A stretch of DNA of 63,132 nucleotides from Thalassotalea sp. (GCA_022448425.1 JAKVCY010000018.1:1-63132); one strand, 5' to 3'. Positions 1 to 9,523 are shown, numbered from the stretch's first letter. Numbers and translations: made by a program. Notes: generated by a model not told the origin, from the sequence alone.

Positions 1-1031
1 AACAACAAGCTCTAGCTATCTAATATGAACTTGAACTTGTTCAGGATCAGCCTGATCCTGATCAAGATCCAGATCCATAGCCAGAGCCAGAGCCAGAGCC
101 AGAAGAGAAAAAAGCAGGATTTTTCACTCGATTAAAACAAAGTTTAACCAAAACTCGTCAGAACTTGGGCGGTGGAATTTTTGATTTATTCCGCGGTAAA
201 AAAATTGATGACGAGCTGTTTGAAGAGCTTGAAACTCAGCTTCTGTTAGCCGATGTGGGCGTTGATACGACGATGAAGATCATCGATTCATTAACGGAAT
301 CTGCATCTCGCAAGCAGTTAAAAGATGCTGAAGCTCTATATGACTTGCTAAAAGTGGAGCTACAAAAGCTTATTGAGCCAGTTGCACAGCCGCTTGATAT
401 TCCAAAAAGTGACAGCCCATATGTAATTTTGATGGTGGGGGTTAATGGTGTTGGTAAAACAACAACGATCGGTAAACTCACTAAGCAGCTTCAAGCACAA
501 GGCAAATCTGTGATGCTTGCAGCAGGCGACACCTTCCGTGCAGCAGCGGTTGAACAATTGCAGGTTTGGGGTGAGCGTAATGACATAGCTGTCGTTGCAC
601 AGCACACTGGTGCTGACAGTGCTTCAGTTATTTTTGATGCATTAAACGCAGCCAAAGCGCGTGGCGTTGATGTATTAATTGCCGATACTGCTGGCCGCTT
701 GCAAAACAAAGGGCACTTAATGGAAGAGCTTAAGAAAGTGGTTCGCGTGATGAAGAAGCTCGACGAAAATGCGCCACACGAAGTGATGTTGACCATAGAT
801 GCTGGTACTGGTCAAAATGCATTGAGCCAAGCGCAGTTATTTGACGAAGCGGTGAATCTTTCAGGTATCACACTAACGAAGTTAGACGGCACAGCCAAAG
901 GCGGTGTTGTGTTCGCTATCGCCGACAAATACTCTATTCCGATTCGCTATATCGGTGTTGGTGAAGGTGTTGACGACTTACGCACGTTTAATAGTGAAGA
1001 CTTTATCGAAGCATTATTTGCTAAAGATTAA
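1..1031 (+). CDS. ftsY: Signal recognition particle receptor FtsY (5' partial, two in-frame stops in the acidic linker)
   Basis: FtsY is the membrane-associated SRP-receptor GTPase that docks ribosome-nascent chain complexes at the Sec translocon. The NG core is complete: Walker A GVNGVGKTTT at nt 438-467, then DTFRAAA, IADTAGR and TKLDGTAKGG, ending FIEALFAKD as in enterobacterial FtsY. Upstream the same frame encodes the GFF-type membrane-binding helix and an acidic Pro/Glu and Pro/Asp-rich A domain, open to the window edge except for TAA at 21-23 and TAG at 78-80, both at places where Gln fits. The only start-type codon after the second stop is TTG at 165, which would drop the lipid-binding helix. 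ftsE and ftsX follow, as in most gammaproteobacteria. Identity is certain; the state of the N-terminus is not. Confidence 0.9.
81..104 (+). repeat. Hexanucleotide tandem repeat encoding Pro-Glu in the FtsY acidic domain
   Basis: The unit CCAGAG is repeated about three and a half times and ends CCAGAA. It encodes alternating Pro-Glu, typical of the low-complexity acidic FtsY N-terminus. The TAG codon at 78-80 lies immediately before it, so slippage or read error in the repeat is a possible source of artefact there, although the frame itself is not shifted. Confidence 0.75.
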
Positions 1032-1111
1032 TTGTATTTATTGGTCATATTGCGAAGAACAATTGCAATTAGTCTGATAAGTGATAAAAATAGAGTTGCA
1101 TCAACAAGTTT

Positions 1112-1136
1112 GGCCACGAATATCCGTGGCCTTTTT
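1112..1136 (+). terminator. Rho-independent terminator after ftsY
   Basis: A GGCCACG / CGTGGCC stem with a six-base loop is followed by a run of five T. It lies between ftsY and ftsE, so ftsE may depend on read-through or on its own promoter. Confidence 0.8.
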
Positions 1137-1149
1137 ATAAGAAAAATAA

Positions 1150-1842
1150 ATGATTCGCTTTAATCAAGTTAACAAAACCTACCCTGGTGGCTTCCTAGCG
1201 CTGAAAAACGTTAGTTTCCATTTAGCCGCTGGCGAGATGGCGTTTTTAACTGGCCACTCAGGTGCCGGTAAGAGTACTTTATTGAAGCTGATTAGCCTGA
1301 TAGAAAAGCCAAGTTCTGGCAGCATCTTAATTAATAACAAACAACTGGCGAACATTAGCTATCGCCAAGTGCCCTTTATTCGTCGCCAAATCGGCATGAT
1401 TTTCCAAAACCACCATTTGCTGATGGATCGCACAGTATTTGATAACGTTGCATTGCCATTGATCATTGAAGGTTACAGTCAAAAGGAAATTCGAAAACGT
1501 GTTGATGCAGCCCTAGAAAAAGTCCATTTATCTGATAAGCAAAAGTGTTACCCGTTTATGCTATCAGGTGGTGAGCAACAGCGCGTCGGTATTGCACGTG
1601 CGGTCGTTAATAAGCCGCCTATTATTCTTGCCGATGAGCCAACAGGTAATTTAGACCCTGCACTGTCGTTAGACATTATTCGTTTATTCGAGGACTTTAA
1701 CGCTGTCGGGGTGTCAGTATTAATTGCTACTCATGACTTAGGCTTGATTGCGCGCATGAAGTACCGAACTCTCACCTTGAAAGACGGCAATATGATCACT
1801 GACGGTCTCAAAGACGGTCTGCATTCAGAGCCAAGTGTTTAG
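1150..1842 (+). CDS. ftsE: Cell division ATP-binding protein FtsE
   Basis: FtsE is the ATPase of the FtsEX complex, which controls septal peptidoglycan hydrolases through EnvC-type activators. The 230-residue protein has Walker [10 protein letters not shown] (residues 35-43), ABC signature LSGGEQQR (138-145), Walker [10 protein letters not shown] (about 158-166) and the switch His in ATHDL. Length and N-terminus ([14 protein letters not shown]) match the family. ftsX starts 17 bp downstream, and the ftsY-ftsE-ftsX order is the classical one. Its separation from ftsY by a terminator suggests partly independent expression. Confidence 0.96.
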   Translation: MIRFNQVNKTYPGGFLALKNVSFHLAAGEMAFLTGHSGAGKSTLLKLISLIEKPSSGSILINNKQLANISYRQVPFIRRQIGMIFQNHHLLMDRTVFDNVALPLIIEGYSQKEIRKRVDAALEKVHLSDKQKCYPFMLSGGEQQRVGIARAVVNKPPIILADEPTGNLDPALSLDIIRLFEDFNAVGVSVLIATHDLGLIARMKYRTLTLKDGNMITDGLKDGLHSEPSV

Positions 1843-1859
1843 GTTGTAGGATTTTTATT

Positions 1860-2834
1860 GTGAATAAATCAGCAAATCGCGACCTAACAAATAAAGTGAG
1901 CCTCGGACAGCGCATTATGTCGGTACCAATACGTCACCTTCAGCAGGCTATTGGCAGTTTAGGTGATTTGTGGCGAACACCGTTTACTACCCTAATGACT
2001 TTGTTGGTACTGGGTATTAGTTTAACTTTGCCTGCGACACTACACTTGTTCGTTAAGAATGCCAACAACGTGGTTGCTAAGTGGGATTCAGCATCTGAAA
2101 TCGCATTGTTTTTAAAGCTTTCTGTTGATGATAAAGCAGCGCAAAACTTTGCGAGTCGATTAGCGCTTTATCCAGAAGTTGCTGACGTCGAGTATATTTC
2201 GGCTGAGCAAGCTCTTGCAGATTTCAAAGTGAACTCCGGTTTTGGTGAGGCGCTCGCCTATTTAAATGATAACCCGTTACCTGCGACCGTTTTGGTGACA
2301 CCAACACAAAGATCGAGTCAGGTAAATGCGGCGAAAGCATTATTGGATAAACTCACACAAGAGCGAGAAGTTGATCAAGGTAAATTAGACCTTGAATGGT
2401 TAACACGCCTAGAGTCGATGGCACGCTTAATTGAAGATATCGTACTATCTGTGGCTTTTTTATTGTGCCTGTCAGTGATTTTGATCATAGGTAACACCAT
2501 CCGTCTAGCGATTCTAAATCAAAAAGACGCGATTGCCGTGATGAAGTTAGTTGGCGCTACAGATAGCTTTATTCAGCGTCCGTTTATGTACGCAGGTATT
2601 TGGTATGGCTTATTAGGTGGCTTGTTTGCCAATATTGCTATATTTGCATTGGCGTATTATCTATCGGGTGCTATGAGTGACTTAACTAACTTATACGGTA
2701 CTCAATTTAAGTTAGAAACCTTGTCCTTCAATGAAAACCTATACTTAATCGGCTTCGCTATTTTGTTAGGCTTATTCGGCAGTTATTTATCCGTACGTCA
2801 GCATATTAAAGCGATTGAACCAAGCGCCGATTAA
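1860..2834 (+). CDS. ftsX: Cell division protein FtsX
   Basis: FtsX is the membrane subunit partnering FtsE; its periplasmic loop activates EnvC and the amidases at the septum. The 324-residue protein starts with GTG and has a cytoplasmic N-terminal extension, a first membrane segment near residues 40-62, a long periplasmic loop, and three further segments near 192-215, 240-268 and 295-315 forming the FtsX/MacB-type permease core. The LVGATDSFI stretch is typical of the cytoplasmic coupling region. The stop codon lies in a hairpin shared with the convergent gene. The usual rpoH neighbour is displaced by one inserted inverted gene. Confidence 0.95.
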   Translation: MNKSANRDLTNKVSLGQRIMSVPIRHLQQAIGSLGDLWRTPFTTLMTLLVLGISLTLPATLHLFVKNANNVVAKWDSASEIALFLKLSVDDKAAQNFASRLALYPEVADVEYISAEQALADFKVNSGFGEALAYLNDNPLPATVLVTPTQRSSQVNAAKALLDKLTQEREVDQGKLDLEWLTRLESMARLIEDIVLSVAFLLCLSVILIIGNTIRLAILNQKDAIAVMKLVGATDSFIQRPFMYAGIWYGLLGGLFANIAIFALAYYLSGAMSDLTNLYGTQFKLETLSFNENLYLIGFAILLGLFGSYLSVRQHIKAIEPSAD

Positions 2835-2858
2835 TTCTTTGAGAGCTAATCGGCTTGA
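2822..2858. terminator. Convergent hairpin overlapping the ends of ftsX and the HDOD/EAL gene
   Basis: CAAGCGCCGATTA and TAATCGGCTTG form an almost perfect stem (one bulged base) around a short loop. The stem contains the ftsX stop and the last codons of the opposing gene. There is no strong T tract, so terminator function is inferred. Confidence 0.5.
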
Positions 2859-4069
2859 TGGTTAGCGAGCATCTCATCTGCCCACTTGAGTGCTTCTATA
2901 TGACAGTCAGCATAGGTTTCTGGTTCCAGTGAAAGCTTATTAGCAATCTGTTCTGCTTGTTGCCAATCCCTCTGCTCTGCTGAGATTGCCAACCGAATAT
3001 ATTCACTTAAATCATTTTGCTGGCCGAGCAACGCTTCCTTAATCTCGTTATCAATTGGCAGTATATCAACGACATCTTTGATATCTTGATCCAGAACACC
3101 ATCAATTAGTGAGAGCATACCGGTTAAAAAGGCTTTCGGTGGGTTTTCAAGGTCTTTTCGATAGTTTGCAATAAATTCACAAAACTTAGCTCTATACAAT
3201 GATAACCGCATTATTTCGCTCGGTTTTGCTGCGGCAAGATCTGACAGTGCAAGTAAGGCAATAAATTTCTTCAACTCTACCTCGCCGATGTAGGTGAGTG
3301 CATGCTTTAAAGACGTAATATCCTGACTTCTGCCATAGACAGGGCTGTTTATAAATCTCAACAACTTGTAGGTTAAGCCCACGTCAGCACTGAAGATATC
3401 GCTAATAGCTGCAAAGTTAAGCTGTGCATGACTCGATTGCTGAATCAATGCGAGCATATTGCTTTTTATAGTGTCTATTTTCCAGCGTTTGAGCATTTCA
3501 GGTTTGGCAAAGAAATACCCTTGAAATAGCGTAAAACCGAGCCGTTTTAGTTGTTCAAATTGCTGTAGCGTTTCGACCTTCTCTGCAAGTAAAACCTTAT
3601 TAAATGGCTTAATACGATTTACATACTTGCTAATTTCGATCAGCGATAAACTCAATACATCGACTTTAATGATATCAACATAGGGTAAGAACTTATCCCA
3701 TTTGGGATCAAAGTCATGATCGTCTAATGCCAGTGTGAAACCTTGCGATTTCAGTGTTTCGCAAGCTGCGAGTAGCTCATCACTAATGGGCACACCTTCG
3801 AGTATCTCTACTACAATTTTCTTGGGATCAAGGAAGCTAGGAAACTTTCTAATGAGTGTGTCAGCATGAAAGTTTATATATGCACTAAGGCCTGCTGTTA
3901 TCTCTTCTACGCCTAGTGCCAGGTGGTTGTTTGTCAGTATATTCGACGTTGCTTGATTAGGGTCTATGTTGGGAAAGTGATTACTTTCACCATCTCGAAA
4001 TAGTAATTCGTAAGCTATAACGTTTTGTTTTTCATCTATAATTGGTTGCCTGGCGACGTATGAATACAC
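2846..4069 (-). CDS. HDOD domain protein with degenerate EAL domain (YuxH/CdgJ-like)
   Basis: The 407-residue protein has an N-terminal EAL-like half and a C-terminal HDOD half, the architecture of the YuxH/CdgJ family linked to motility and c-di-GMP signalling. The signature is YELLFRDG instead of an EAL motif. Further EAL-type motifs remain (VEILEG, LALDDHDFDP, IIKVDVL, AEKVET, QGYFFAKPE), so some metal-binding residues persist but the domain may bind rather than hydrolyse c-di-GMP. The HDOD half begins around residue 200. It lies inverted between ftsX and rpoH, which are normally adjacent, and so looks like a lineage-specific insertion. Catalytic status is not decidable from sequence alone. 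Confidence 0.85.
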   Translation of the reverse strand: MYSYVARQPIIDEKQNVIAYELLFRDGESNHFPNIDPNQATSNILTNNHLALGVEEITAGLSAYINFHADTLIRKFPSFLDPKKIVVEILEGVPISDELLAACETLKSQGFTLALDDHDFDPKWDKFLPYVDIIKVDVLSLSLIEISKYVNRIKPFNKVLLAEKVETLQQFEQLKRLGFTLFQGYFFAKPEMLKRWKIDTIKSNMLALIQQSSHAQLNFAAISDIFSADVGLTYKLLRFINSPVYGRSQDITSLKHALTYIGEVELKKFIALLALSDLAAAKPSEIMRLSLYRAKFCEFIANYRKDLENPPKAFLTGMLSLIDGVLDQDIKDVVDILPIDNEIKEALLGQQNDLSEYIRLAISAEQRDWQQAEQIANKLSLEPETYADCHIEALKWADEMLANHQAD

Positions 4070-4241
4070 AATTATTTACCTTTTAATTACTACACGGTCT
4101 TTTTTTCTGTTCTGTTATCACAATATTTGAGATACTGTCATTAGCATGTAATTAATAGTAGCGTACACTGTTTCAGTGAATTTACTGTTAGCTTGAAATA
4201 AATTTTGTCGTTAGCAGGTCAATTACTGTGAGCGATAAAAC

Positions 4242-4270
4242 TTGAATAAAATCGCTATCGCATCTATATC
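4242..4270 (+). promoter_or_regulatory. Putative rpoH promoter (sigma-70, with overlapping sigma-32-like match)
   Basis: TTGAAT at 4242-4247 and TATATC at 4265-4270 are separated by 17 bp, a fair sigma-70 promoter. CTTGAA at 4241 and CGCATCTA at about 4259 also resemble a heat-shock promoter with acceptable spacing, which would allow autoregulation. Distance to the chosen rpoH start is about 75 bp. Inferred from consensus only. Confidence 0.4.
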
Positions 4271-4343
4271 TAAAGCGTGTTATTATCGCGAGCCGACTAG
4301 TTGGAGATCATCCGCTAGATCCTATGTAAATCGAGGTTATCAA

Positions 4344-5207
4344 ATGAGTGAATCAATGCAATCAATGGCGTTAACTGTCCCACAAAGCGGCAGCATTGAA
4401 GCATACGTCCAGTCTGCGTACAGTATTCCTGTGTTAACTGCAGAGCGTGAGCAAGAGCTTGCGACTCGTTTACATCAAGAGAATAATCTGCAAGCGGCGC
4501 AAGAGCTCATCATGTCTCATCTGCGTTTCGTTATTCATATTGCCAAGAGCTATTCAGGCTACGGCTTACCGCAAGCAGACTTAATTCAGGAAGGCAACGT
4601 TGGCTTAATGAAAGCTGTTAAGCGTTTTAACCCAGAAGTAGGTGTTCGCTTGGTTTCTTTTGCAGTTCACTGGATTAAGGCAGAAATCCACGAATACGTA
4701 TTGAAAAACTGGCGTATTGTTAAAGTTGCGACAACTAAAGCGCAACGTAAGTTGTTTTTCAACTTAAGAAAGAATAAGAAACGTTTAGGTTGGTTCAGCA
4801 ACGAAGAAGTGAACACTGTTGCAGAAACACTTGGCGTAAGCACGAAAGATGTATTGGAAATGGAATCGCGCATGAGCAGCCAAGACCAAGCATTTGAGTT
4901 ATCTTCTGATGACGATGACAGTGCAAGTGCAACGGGTAACTTTTCTCCTGCACAATACTTAGAAGATAAGCAGTCTGATCTTGCAGAGAGTGTTGAAGAA
5001 GCAAACTGGGAACAGCATGCTAATCAACGTTTAACCACTGCAATGGTAACGCTTGATGAGCGCAGCCAAGATATTATTCGTACTCGCTGGTTAGATGAAG
5101 ATAAAGCAACATTGCAAGAGCTTGCAGACAAGTATCAAGTATCTGCTGAGCGTATTCGCCAGTTGGAGAAAAATGCGTTAAACAAGTTAAAAGGTGCGAT
5201 GAATTAA
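4344..5207 (+). CDS. rpoH: RNA polymerase sigma-32 factor RpoH
   Basis: RpoH directs RNA polymerase to heat-shock promoters. Starting at ATG 4344, preceded by a GAGG ribosome-binding motif, it is 287 residues, matching the usual length of about 285; an in-frame extension from 4242 is probably untranslated leader. Region 2 ([17 protein letters not shown]), the RpoH box ([10 protein letters not shown]), and region 4 ([21 protein letters not shown]) are all clear. The acidic spacer [10 protein letters not shown] is also typical. A strong terminator follows. It is normally directly downstream of ftsX; here one opposing gene intervenes. Confidence 0.96.
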   Translation: MSESMQSMALTVPQSGSIEAYVQSAYSIPVLTAEREQELATRLHQENNLQAAQELIMSHLRFVIHIAKSYSGYGLPQADLIQEGNVGLMKAVKRFNPEVGVRLVSFAVHWIKAEIHEYVLKNWRIVKVATTKAQRKLFFNLRKNKKRLGWFSNEEVNTVAETLGVSTKDVLEMESRMSSQDQAFELSSDDDDSASATGNFSPAQYLEDKQSDLAESVEEANWEQHANQRLTTAMVTLDERSQDIIRTRWLDEDKATLQELADKYQVSAERIRQLEKNALNKLKGAMN

Positions 5208-5244
5208 TCACTTTTACCTGCAAAGAATTTCAACGTTTGAAAGA

Positions 5245-5267
5245 GCCGACTTTTGTCGGCTTTTTTG
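5245..5267 (+). terminator. Rho-independent terminator after rpoH
   Basis: GCCGAC, loop TTTT, GTCGGC, then six T and G. It lies 37 bp after the rpoH stop. Confidence 0.9.
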
Positions 5268-5445
5268 TGCCTGTTATATCGCCATCAGCATTGTAAAGTC
5301 GGACCAAACTGCTTGAACAGTTTGTTTAGATTTTATGCATAAAATGCACATAATTGTTCATCATTTTTACTAGTAAAGCCTGAGTATTTTGATAGACTAG
5401 CTGCTTAAAAATAATACTAATAATATTCTTGATAGAAGGCAGCCA

Positions 5446-8058
5446 TTGTCCAGTGCCCACTTTAAGGAAGAATCGCAAGCGCAGCGCCAACTTCCTAAGT
5501 TAAAATCATTGCTCAAAAAGTACCGGCAAGTTAAGACTATGCAGGCTAGTTTGCTGCAATTGTCTGAATTGGCCAGTACGGTTACCGATCTTGAAGATTT
5601 TTATCCTGCCCTTATCGACGTCATCCAGTCATTATTAACCACTAACAGCATGCATATCGCCCTAGCGGATGCTAATAGAGGCTTGAACATTGTTTATTGT
5701 CACAATGAAATTGAACATCGCTTAATTGAGCATGTTGAATTTAGAGATTGGCGCAAGGGGTTAACAGGTCTAGTTTATTTAGATAAGAAACCATTACATT
5801 GCAGTGCTGCAGAACGAATGGCATTGGCTAAAGCTGACAAAATTGTGCTCTATGGCTCTTCTTTTGTTGATTGGCTAGGTGTACCACTAAGACGTGGCAA
5901 TCATGTGATAGGTGTTATCGCACTGCAAAGCTACGATTCGAATTTGTATTTTGATGATCGGGATTGCCAACTGCTAGAGTTTATTGCTGAACATATTGTG
6001 ACAGCGATCGATCGTGTTAAAAGTCGCGCTTTGCTTGAGAGTAGTATTGCACAACGAACTCGAAAGCTTACTGAATCTAATCGCCGTCTTCAGCTAGAAA
6101 TTAATGAACGACAAAATGCAGAAAAAGCGCATCATGCGTTACTAGCGATTTCTGAAATTGTGGCGTCAACTCGTTCGCTAGATAAGATTTTTGCGAAGAT
6201 CCATCAGCAAGTCACTTGTTTGTTCCCCACCAAGAATTTTTACATCGCAATACTAGACGATAATCATCGCATTACATTTCCTTATTATCACGATGATGGT
6301 GTTATTGAAATTGATGCTAAGCGACGTGCTGAAGCATTTGCAGATCTTGCTTTAAAAACGGCAAAACCAATGATTGCCGCGCGTGATCAACTCGTTGTGC
6401 TTAATGCCGATGGCAGCCGCGAGCGCAAAACTCAAGTATTGAAGTTTGACTATAAAAATCAGCCACAAACATGGCTAGCTGCACCATTGATGGATAATCT
6501 CGAACCAATTGGCATCATCGCTACCCAGCACTATCATAGTTTCGAGGCGTTTGAAGATAAGCATTTAGAGCTGTTTCGTTTTATTGCTCAGCAGCTTGCT
6601 AGCGCTGTGATGCAAGATAGGGATATGTCACTAGTCAAGCAAAGTAAAGAAGCGCTTGAACGCACAGTGAGCGAGCGAACCAAAGAATTACAAGCCAGTA
6701 ATTTGAACCTTCGGATGCAAATTGAAGAAAGGCGTAAAGCTGAGTCTCGCTTGTTTTACGAAGCACACCATGACGCACTTACCAAACTGCCAAATCGAGC
6801 GATGTTCAATGACAGATTGTCTCACGCATTACGTCATGTGAAACGCCACAGTGATCGTAGCTTTGCGGTACTGTTTATCGATCTCGATCGCTTCAAAGTG
6901 ATTAATGACACCTTAGGTCATCACACAGGTGATCAATTCTTGATTGAAATCGCTGACAGGCTAAAAGAATGTGTTCGTGATAATGACGTACTCGCTCGCC
7001 TTGGTGGCGATGAGTTTGTGGTATTACTTGATTCACTAGCGTCACAAGATGATGTTGAAGAAGTGGCTGATCGTATTATTAGTGCCATTGAAAAACCATT
7101 TGAAATCGAAGGCAATTGCCTATATTCCAACGCTAGTATTGGTATTGCATTGTGCAACCCAGATTATGCGACAGCTTCTGACATATTACGAGATGCCGAT
7201 GCTGCTATGTATCAAGCGAAAAGTTTAGGCCGTGGTCGTTATGTGTTCTTTGATGACAGTATGCGTGAGCAACTGATCGCAAGTATGACGCTTGAGCAAG
7301 AGCTGCGACTTGCGATTAAAGAACAGCAATTTGAACTACATTATCAACAAATTTCTGATCTGTCGCTGACCAATACCATCGGCTTTGAAGCCTTTTTGCG
7401 TTGGCAACATCCGAGTAAAGGTCTACTAACACCGAGCGAGTTCTTATTCATGGCTGAAGAAACAGGCATGATATTGGAAATAGAGCGTTGGATTGTAAGA
7501 GAAGTCAGCGACCAGTTACGACGCTGGAACCGTCTAGCGGAATACGAAAATGCCCTAATTGGCATTAACTTGTCAGGTCGGTACTTAACTCAATCTAATC
7601 AGCTTTGTGAACTTATTGGCTTAATCGAGCAACATGATATCGCACCAGAACGCCTTATTTTGGAGTTCAACGAGCGTGCATTTACGCAGCAGCCAGAGCT
7701 TGCATTGAAGAATCTTAAAAAGCTTAAGGAAGTTGGTGTTAAGTTAGCGCTGGATGATTATGGCTCAGGATCATCTTCGTTTAATTTCTTACATAGCTAC
7801 CCATTTGAATTTATTAAGCTTGATCGCAGCTTAATCAAAACTCTATCGGGTAATGACAAGAATATTTCATTGGTAAAAGCACTCCATGAATTGGGTGCTC
7901 AGTTTGGCTATCGTCTTGTGGCTGAGGGCATTGAGTCTGATGAAGTGTTGCAGAAGCTTCAAGAAGCTGGTTGTGAATTCGGACAGGGCTACCATATAGC
8001 GCGACCGGAAAAGATGGTTGGTAATGAAGTCAAGGAAACCAAAAAAAGCTACGCATAG
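5446..8058 (+). CDS. GAF-GAF-GGDEF-EAL bifunctional c-di-GMP protein
   Basis: The 870-residue cytoplasmic protein starts at TTG 5446 with GAAGG about 10 bp upstream. Two GAF-type sensor domains (about residues 30-190 and 225-395) are each followed by a coiled-coil segment of the form QRTRKLTESNRRLQ or ERTKELQASN. A GGDEF domain follows (active motif GGDEF, preceded five residues earlier by an RDND inhibitory I-site), then an EAL domain with the motif EAFLRW. In the EAL part INLSG, LALDDYG, IKLDRS, VAEGIE and GQGYHIA are present, so the main catalytic positions look kept, although EAF and LEFNE deviate. It may make and degrade c-di-GMP in response to a ligand. It is transcribed alone. Confidence 0.88.
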   Translation: MSSAHFKEESQAQRQLPKLKSLLKKYRQVKTMQASLLQLSELASTVTDLEDFYPALIDVIQSLLTTNSMHIALADANRGLNIVYCHNEIEHRLIEHVEFRDWRKGLTGLVYLDKKPLHCSAAERMALAKADKIVLYGSSFVDWLGVPLRRGNHVIGVIALQSYDSNLYFDDRDCQLLEFIAEHIVTAIDRVKSRALLESSIAQRTRKLTESNRRLQLEINERQNAEKAHHALLAISEIVASTRSLDKIFAKIHQQVTCLFPTKNFYIAILDDNHRITFPYYHDDGVIEIDAKRRAEAFADLALKTAKPMIAARDQLVVLNADGSRERKTQVLKFDYKNQPQTWLAAPLMDNLEPIGIIATQHYHSFEAFEDKHLELFRFIAQQLASAVMQDRDMSLVKQSKEALERTVSERTKELQASNLNLRMQIEERRKAESRLFYEAHHDALTKLPNRAMFNDRLSHALRHVKRHSDRSFAVLFIDLDRFKVINDTLGHHTGDQFLIEIADRLKECVRDNDVLARLGGDEFVVLLDSLASQDDVEEVADRIISAIEKPFEIEGNCLYSNASIGIALCNPDYATASDILRDADAAMYQAKSLGRGRYVFFDDSMREQLIASMTLEQELRLAIKEQQFELHYQQISDLSLTNTIGFEAFLRWQHPSKGLLTPSEFLFMAEETGMILEIERWIVREVSDQLRRWNRLAEYENALIGINLSGRYLTQSNQLCELIGLIEQHDIAPERLILEFNERAFTQQPELALKNLKKLKEVGVKLALDDYGSGSSSFNFLHSYPFEFIKLDRSLIKTLSGNDKNISLVKALHELGAQFGYRLVAEGIESDEVLQKLQEAGCEFGQGYHIARPEKMVGNEVKETKKSYA

Positions 8059-8062
8059 CGCT

Positions 8063-8082
8063 TTAGGGTCAACAGACCCTAA
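8063..8082. repeat. Short palindrome carrying the MITE end motif, between convergent genes
   Basis: TTAGGGTC and GACCCTAA pair around the loop AACA. The right arm AACAGACCCTA equals the terminal motif of the MITE-like element at 29.6 kb. It may be a solo end or excision scar that now also acts as a terminator between the convergent genes. Confidence 0.5.
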
Positions 8083-9158
8083 TTATTGCGATAAAAGTAG
8101 CCTTCGACTCTTAACGCCAATCCTGGTGCGGTGCGATAATCTTCTCTTTCAGCCCATTCAATAAAGGGCTCTACTTCAAAAAATAGCCACTTTTTGTATG
8201 CGTTGAATCGGTAGCGATAACTCAGTGTGTATTTATCGATGATAAACCCTCTTTCACTGTTACGTTCACCCTCTGTAACTAAGCCCAGAGCACCTGCTTC
8301 TGAAAGGGAGAATTGCTGTAGATGATAGGCACCATGTTTCCAGCGAATGCCACTGAATGATTCTGATCCTCGAATGGAGTAGTTAAATCTGAATTGGCTT
8401 TTAGCGGTCATCTGGTAATCGTATTCCAGCATCAAATGAGCTCCTACACCATCATCTACGAAATAATAAAGTGCAGGCTCTACACGCAAGCCATGTTTGT
8501 TTTGCCAAGAAAAGTTACGCTTATATCTCGCCCTTAAAAATATATCTCCCGAAGAAATACCTAATCTTGTGTCGGTAGCTTGGTCGCTACCGTTGTGATG
8601 GACAAAGCGCACTGCCGCCGAAAAACGATCTTCGCTAATTTCTGGTTTGGCGTTCACGTTTTCTAGCGGTAGATTATTAATGTTGTCTTCTTCATCGTCT
8701 GACAAGATAACGTCCATCTTGTCAGTAAAGTGTGGCAGTTTTACTCGGACCCTAAACTTACTCTCGTATTCGGCTAAATCACCAGTTTTCGGTTCCCAAC
8801 CTAATCGGATTCGCGCGTTAATATCAGGTCTTTCTTGTTCTGTATCTTCTTCAGTAAAAAAACTATCAAACCAAAATGCAGATAGGAAAACCGTATTGCT
8901 TACTCTCGCGTGTAGCGACTCCATCCAATCGATTTCAGCTTGTTTCATACTGCCTTCTATCGCGAACTTTTCGATTTCTTCTTGTGTTAGCTCACTTCGA
9001 CCTTCTTGCTTTTCCGTCGACTCGCTCTCGTTTGCTTGAATGGGGGTTTCCTGTGCGTTTGTCTCGAGACAAACGCAGAGCAGTCCTAAGCAGAGAAAGC
9101 ATAGGAATGATGACGCTAAGCCGGCTTGGAGATGTATTTGATGGTATTTACACTTCAT
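8079..9158 (-). CDS. Exported protein of unknown function, possibly outer-membrane beta-rich
   Basis: I do not recognise the family. From ATG 9158 the product is 359 residues with a signal peptide (MKCKYHQ, hydrophobic stretch LASSFLCFLCLGLLCVCL, probable cleavage near NAQE); an upstream GTG at 9218 would add 20 residues before the signal and is less likely. After a Glu/Ser/Gln-rich linker the protein has many alternating polar/aromatic segments (FRVRVKLP, IFLRARYKRNFSW, YTLSYRYRF, WLFFEVEPFIEW), consistent with beta strands, and it ends in aromatic-rich YFYRNN. Outer-membrane location is inferred from this pattern. It lies convergent to the GGDEF-EAL gene and divergent from tatA. Confidence 0.7.
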   Translation of the reverse strand: MKCKYHQIHLQAGLASSFLCFLCLGLLCVCLETNAQETPIQANESESTEKQEGRSELTQEEIEKFAIEGSMKQAEIDWMESLHARVSNTVFLSAFWFDSFFTEEDTEQERPDINARIRLGWEPKTGDLAEYESKFRVRVKLPHFTDKMDVILSDDEEDNINNLPLENVNAKPEISEDRFSAAVRFVHHNGSDQATDTRLGISSGDIFLRARYKRNFSWQNKHGLRVEPALYYFVDDGVGAHLMLEYDYQMTAKSQFRFNYSIRGSESFSGIRWKHGAYHLQQFSLSEAGALGLVTEGERNSERGFIIDKYTLSYRYRFNAYKKWLFFEVEPFIEWAEREDYRTAPGLALRVEGYFYRNN

Positions 9159-9223
9159 TAAGTAAATTATATGTTGATTCAATAAATTAATGGAATTCAA
9201 AATGCTTTTTAGTGTCACATGAG

Positions 9224-9229
9224 TATAAT
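9224..9229 (+). promoter_or_regulatory. Candidate -10 box of the tatABC operon
   Basis: A perfect TATAAT lies about 50 bp before the tatA start in the divergent region. No good -35 hexamer is visible at 16-18 bp, so this is only a candidate. Confidence 0.35.
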
Positions 9230-9277
9230 AGGATGAAACGTGAATTACCGCATTGTTGAATTTTATAGGAGCAATTT

Positions 9278-9523
9278 ATGGGCGGCATCAGTATTTGGCA
9301 ATTGTTAATTGTCGCAGTTATTGTGATATTGCTATTTGGTACCAAAAAGTTGCGTAATGTAGGTACAGATTTAGGTTCGGCTGTAAAAGGTTTTAAAAAA
9401 GCAGTTTCTGATGAAAACAACGCTGATAAAGATAAAGAACCTGAGTCACTTGCAGACAACTCTAATGTAGCAAAAAACTCTGCAGAAAAAACACAAGCAG
9501 ATAAAGAAAAAGATCACGCATAG
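9278..9523 (+). CDS. tatA: Sec-independent protein translocase subunit TatA
   Basis: TatA polymerises to form the pore of the twin-arginine translocon that exports folded proteins. The 81-residue product has the family layout: [12 protein letters not shown] membrane helix (about residues 5-20), the FGTKKLRN hinge, an amphipathic helix ([13 protein letters not shown]), and a long charged Lys/Asp/Glu tail. GGAG lies about 8 bp before the start. It is the first gene of tatABC, with tatB starting 3 bp downstream. Confidence 0.96.
   Translation: MGGISIWQLLIVAVIVILLFGTKKLRNVGTDLGSAVKGFKKAVSDENNADKDKEPESLADNSNVAKNSAEKTQADKEKDHA

Noticed and set aside
60..110. CRISPR-like or satellite repeat near the left edge
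   Set aside because: The repeat is a short CCAGAG tract encoding Pro-Glu in the FtsY linker, with no spacers.
4242..4343. Longer N-terminus for RpoH from 4242
   Set aside because: The family starts with about 285 residues and a good ribosome-binding motif precedes ATG 4344; the extra residues have no homology pattern.
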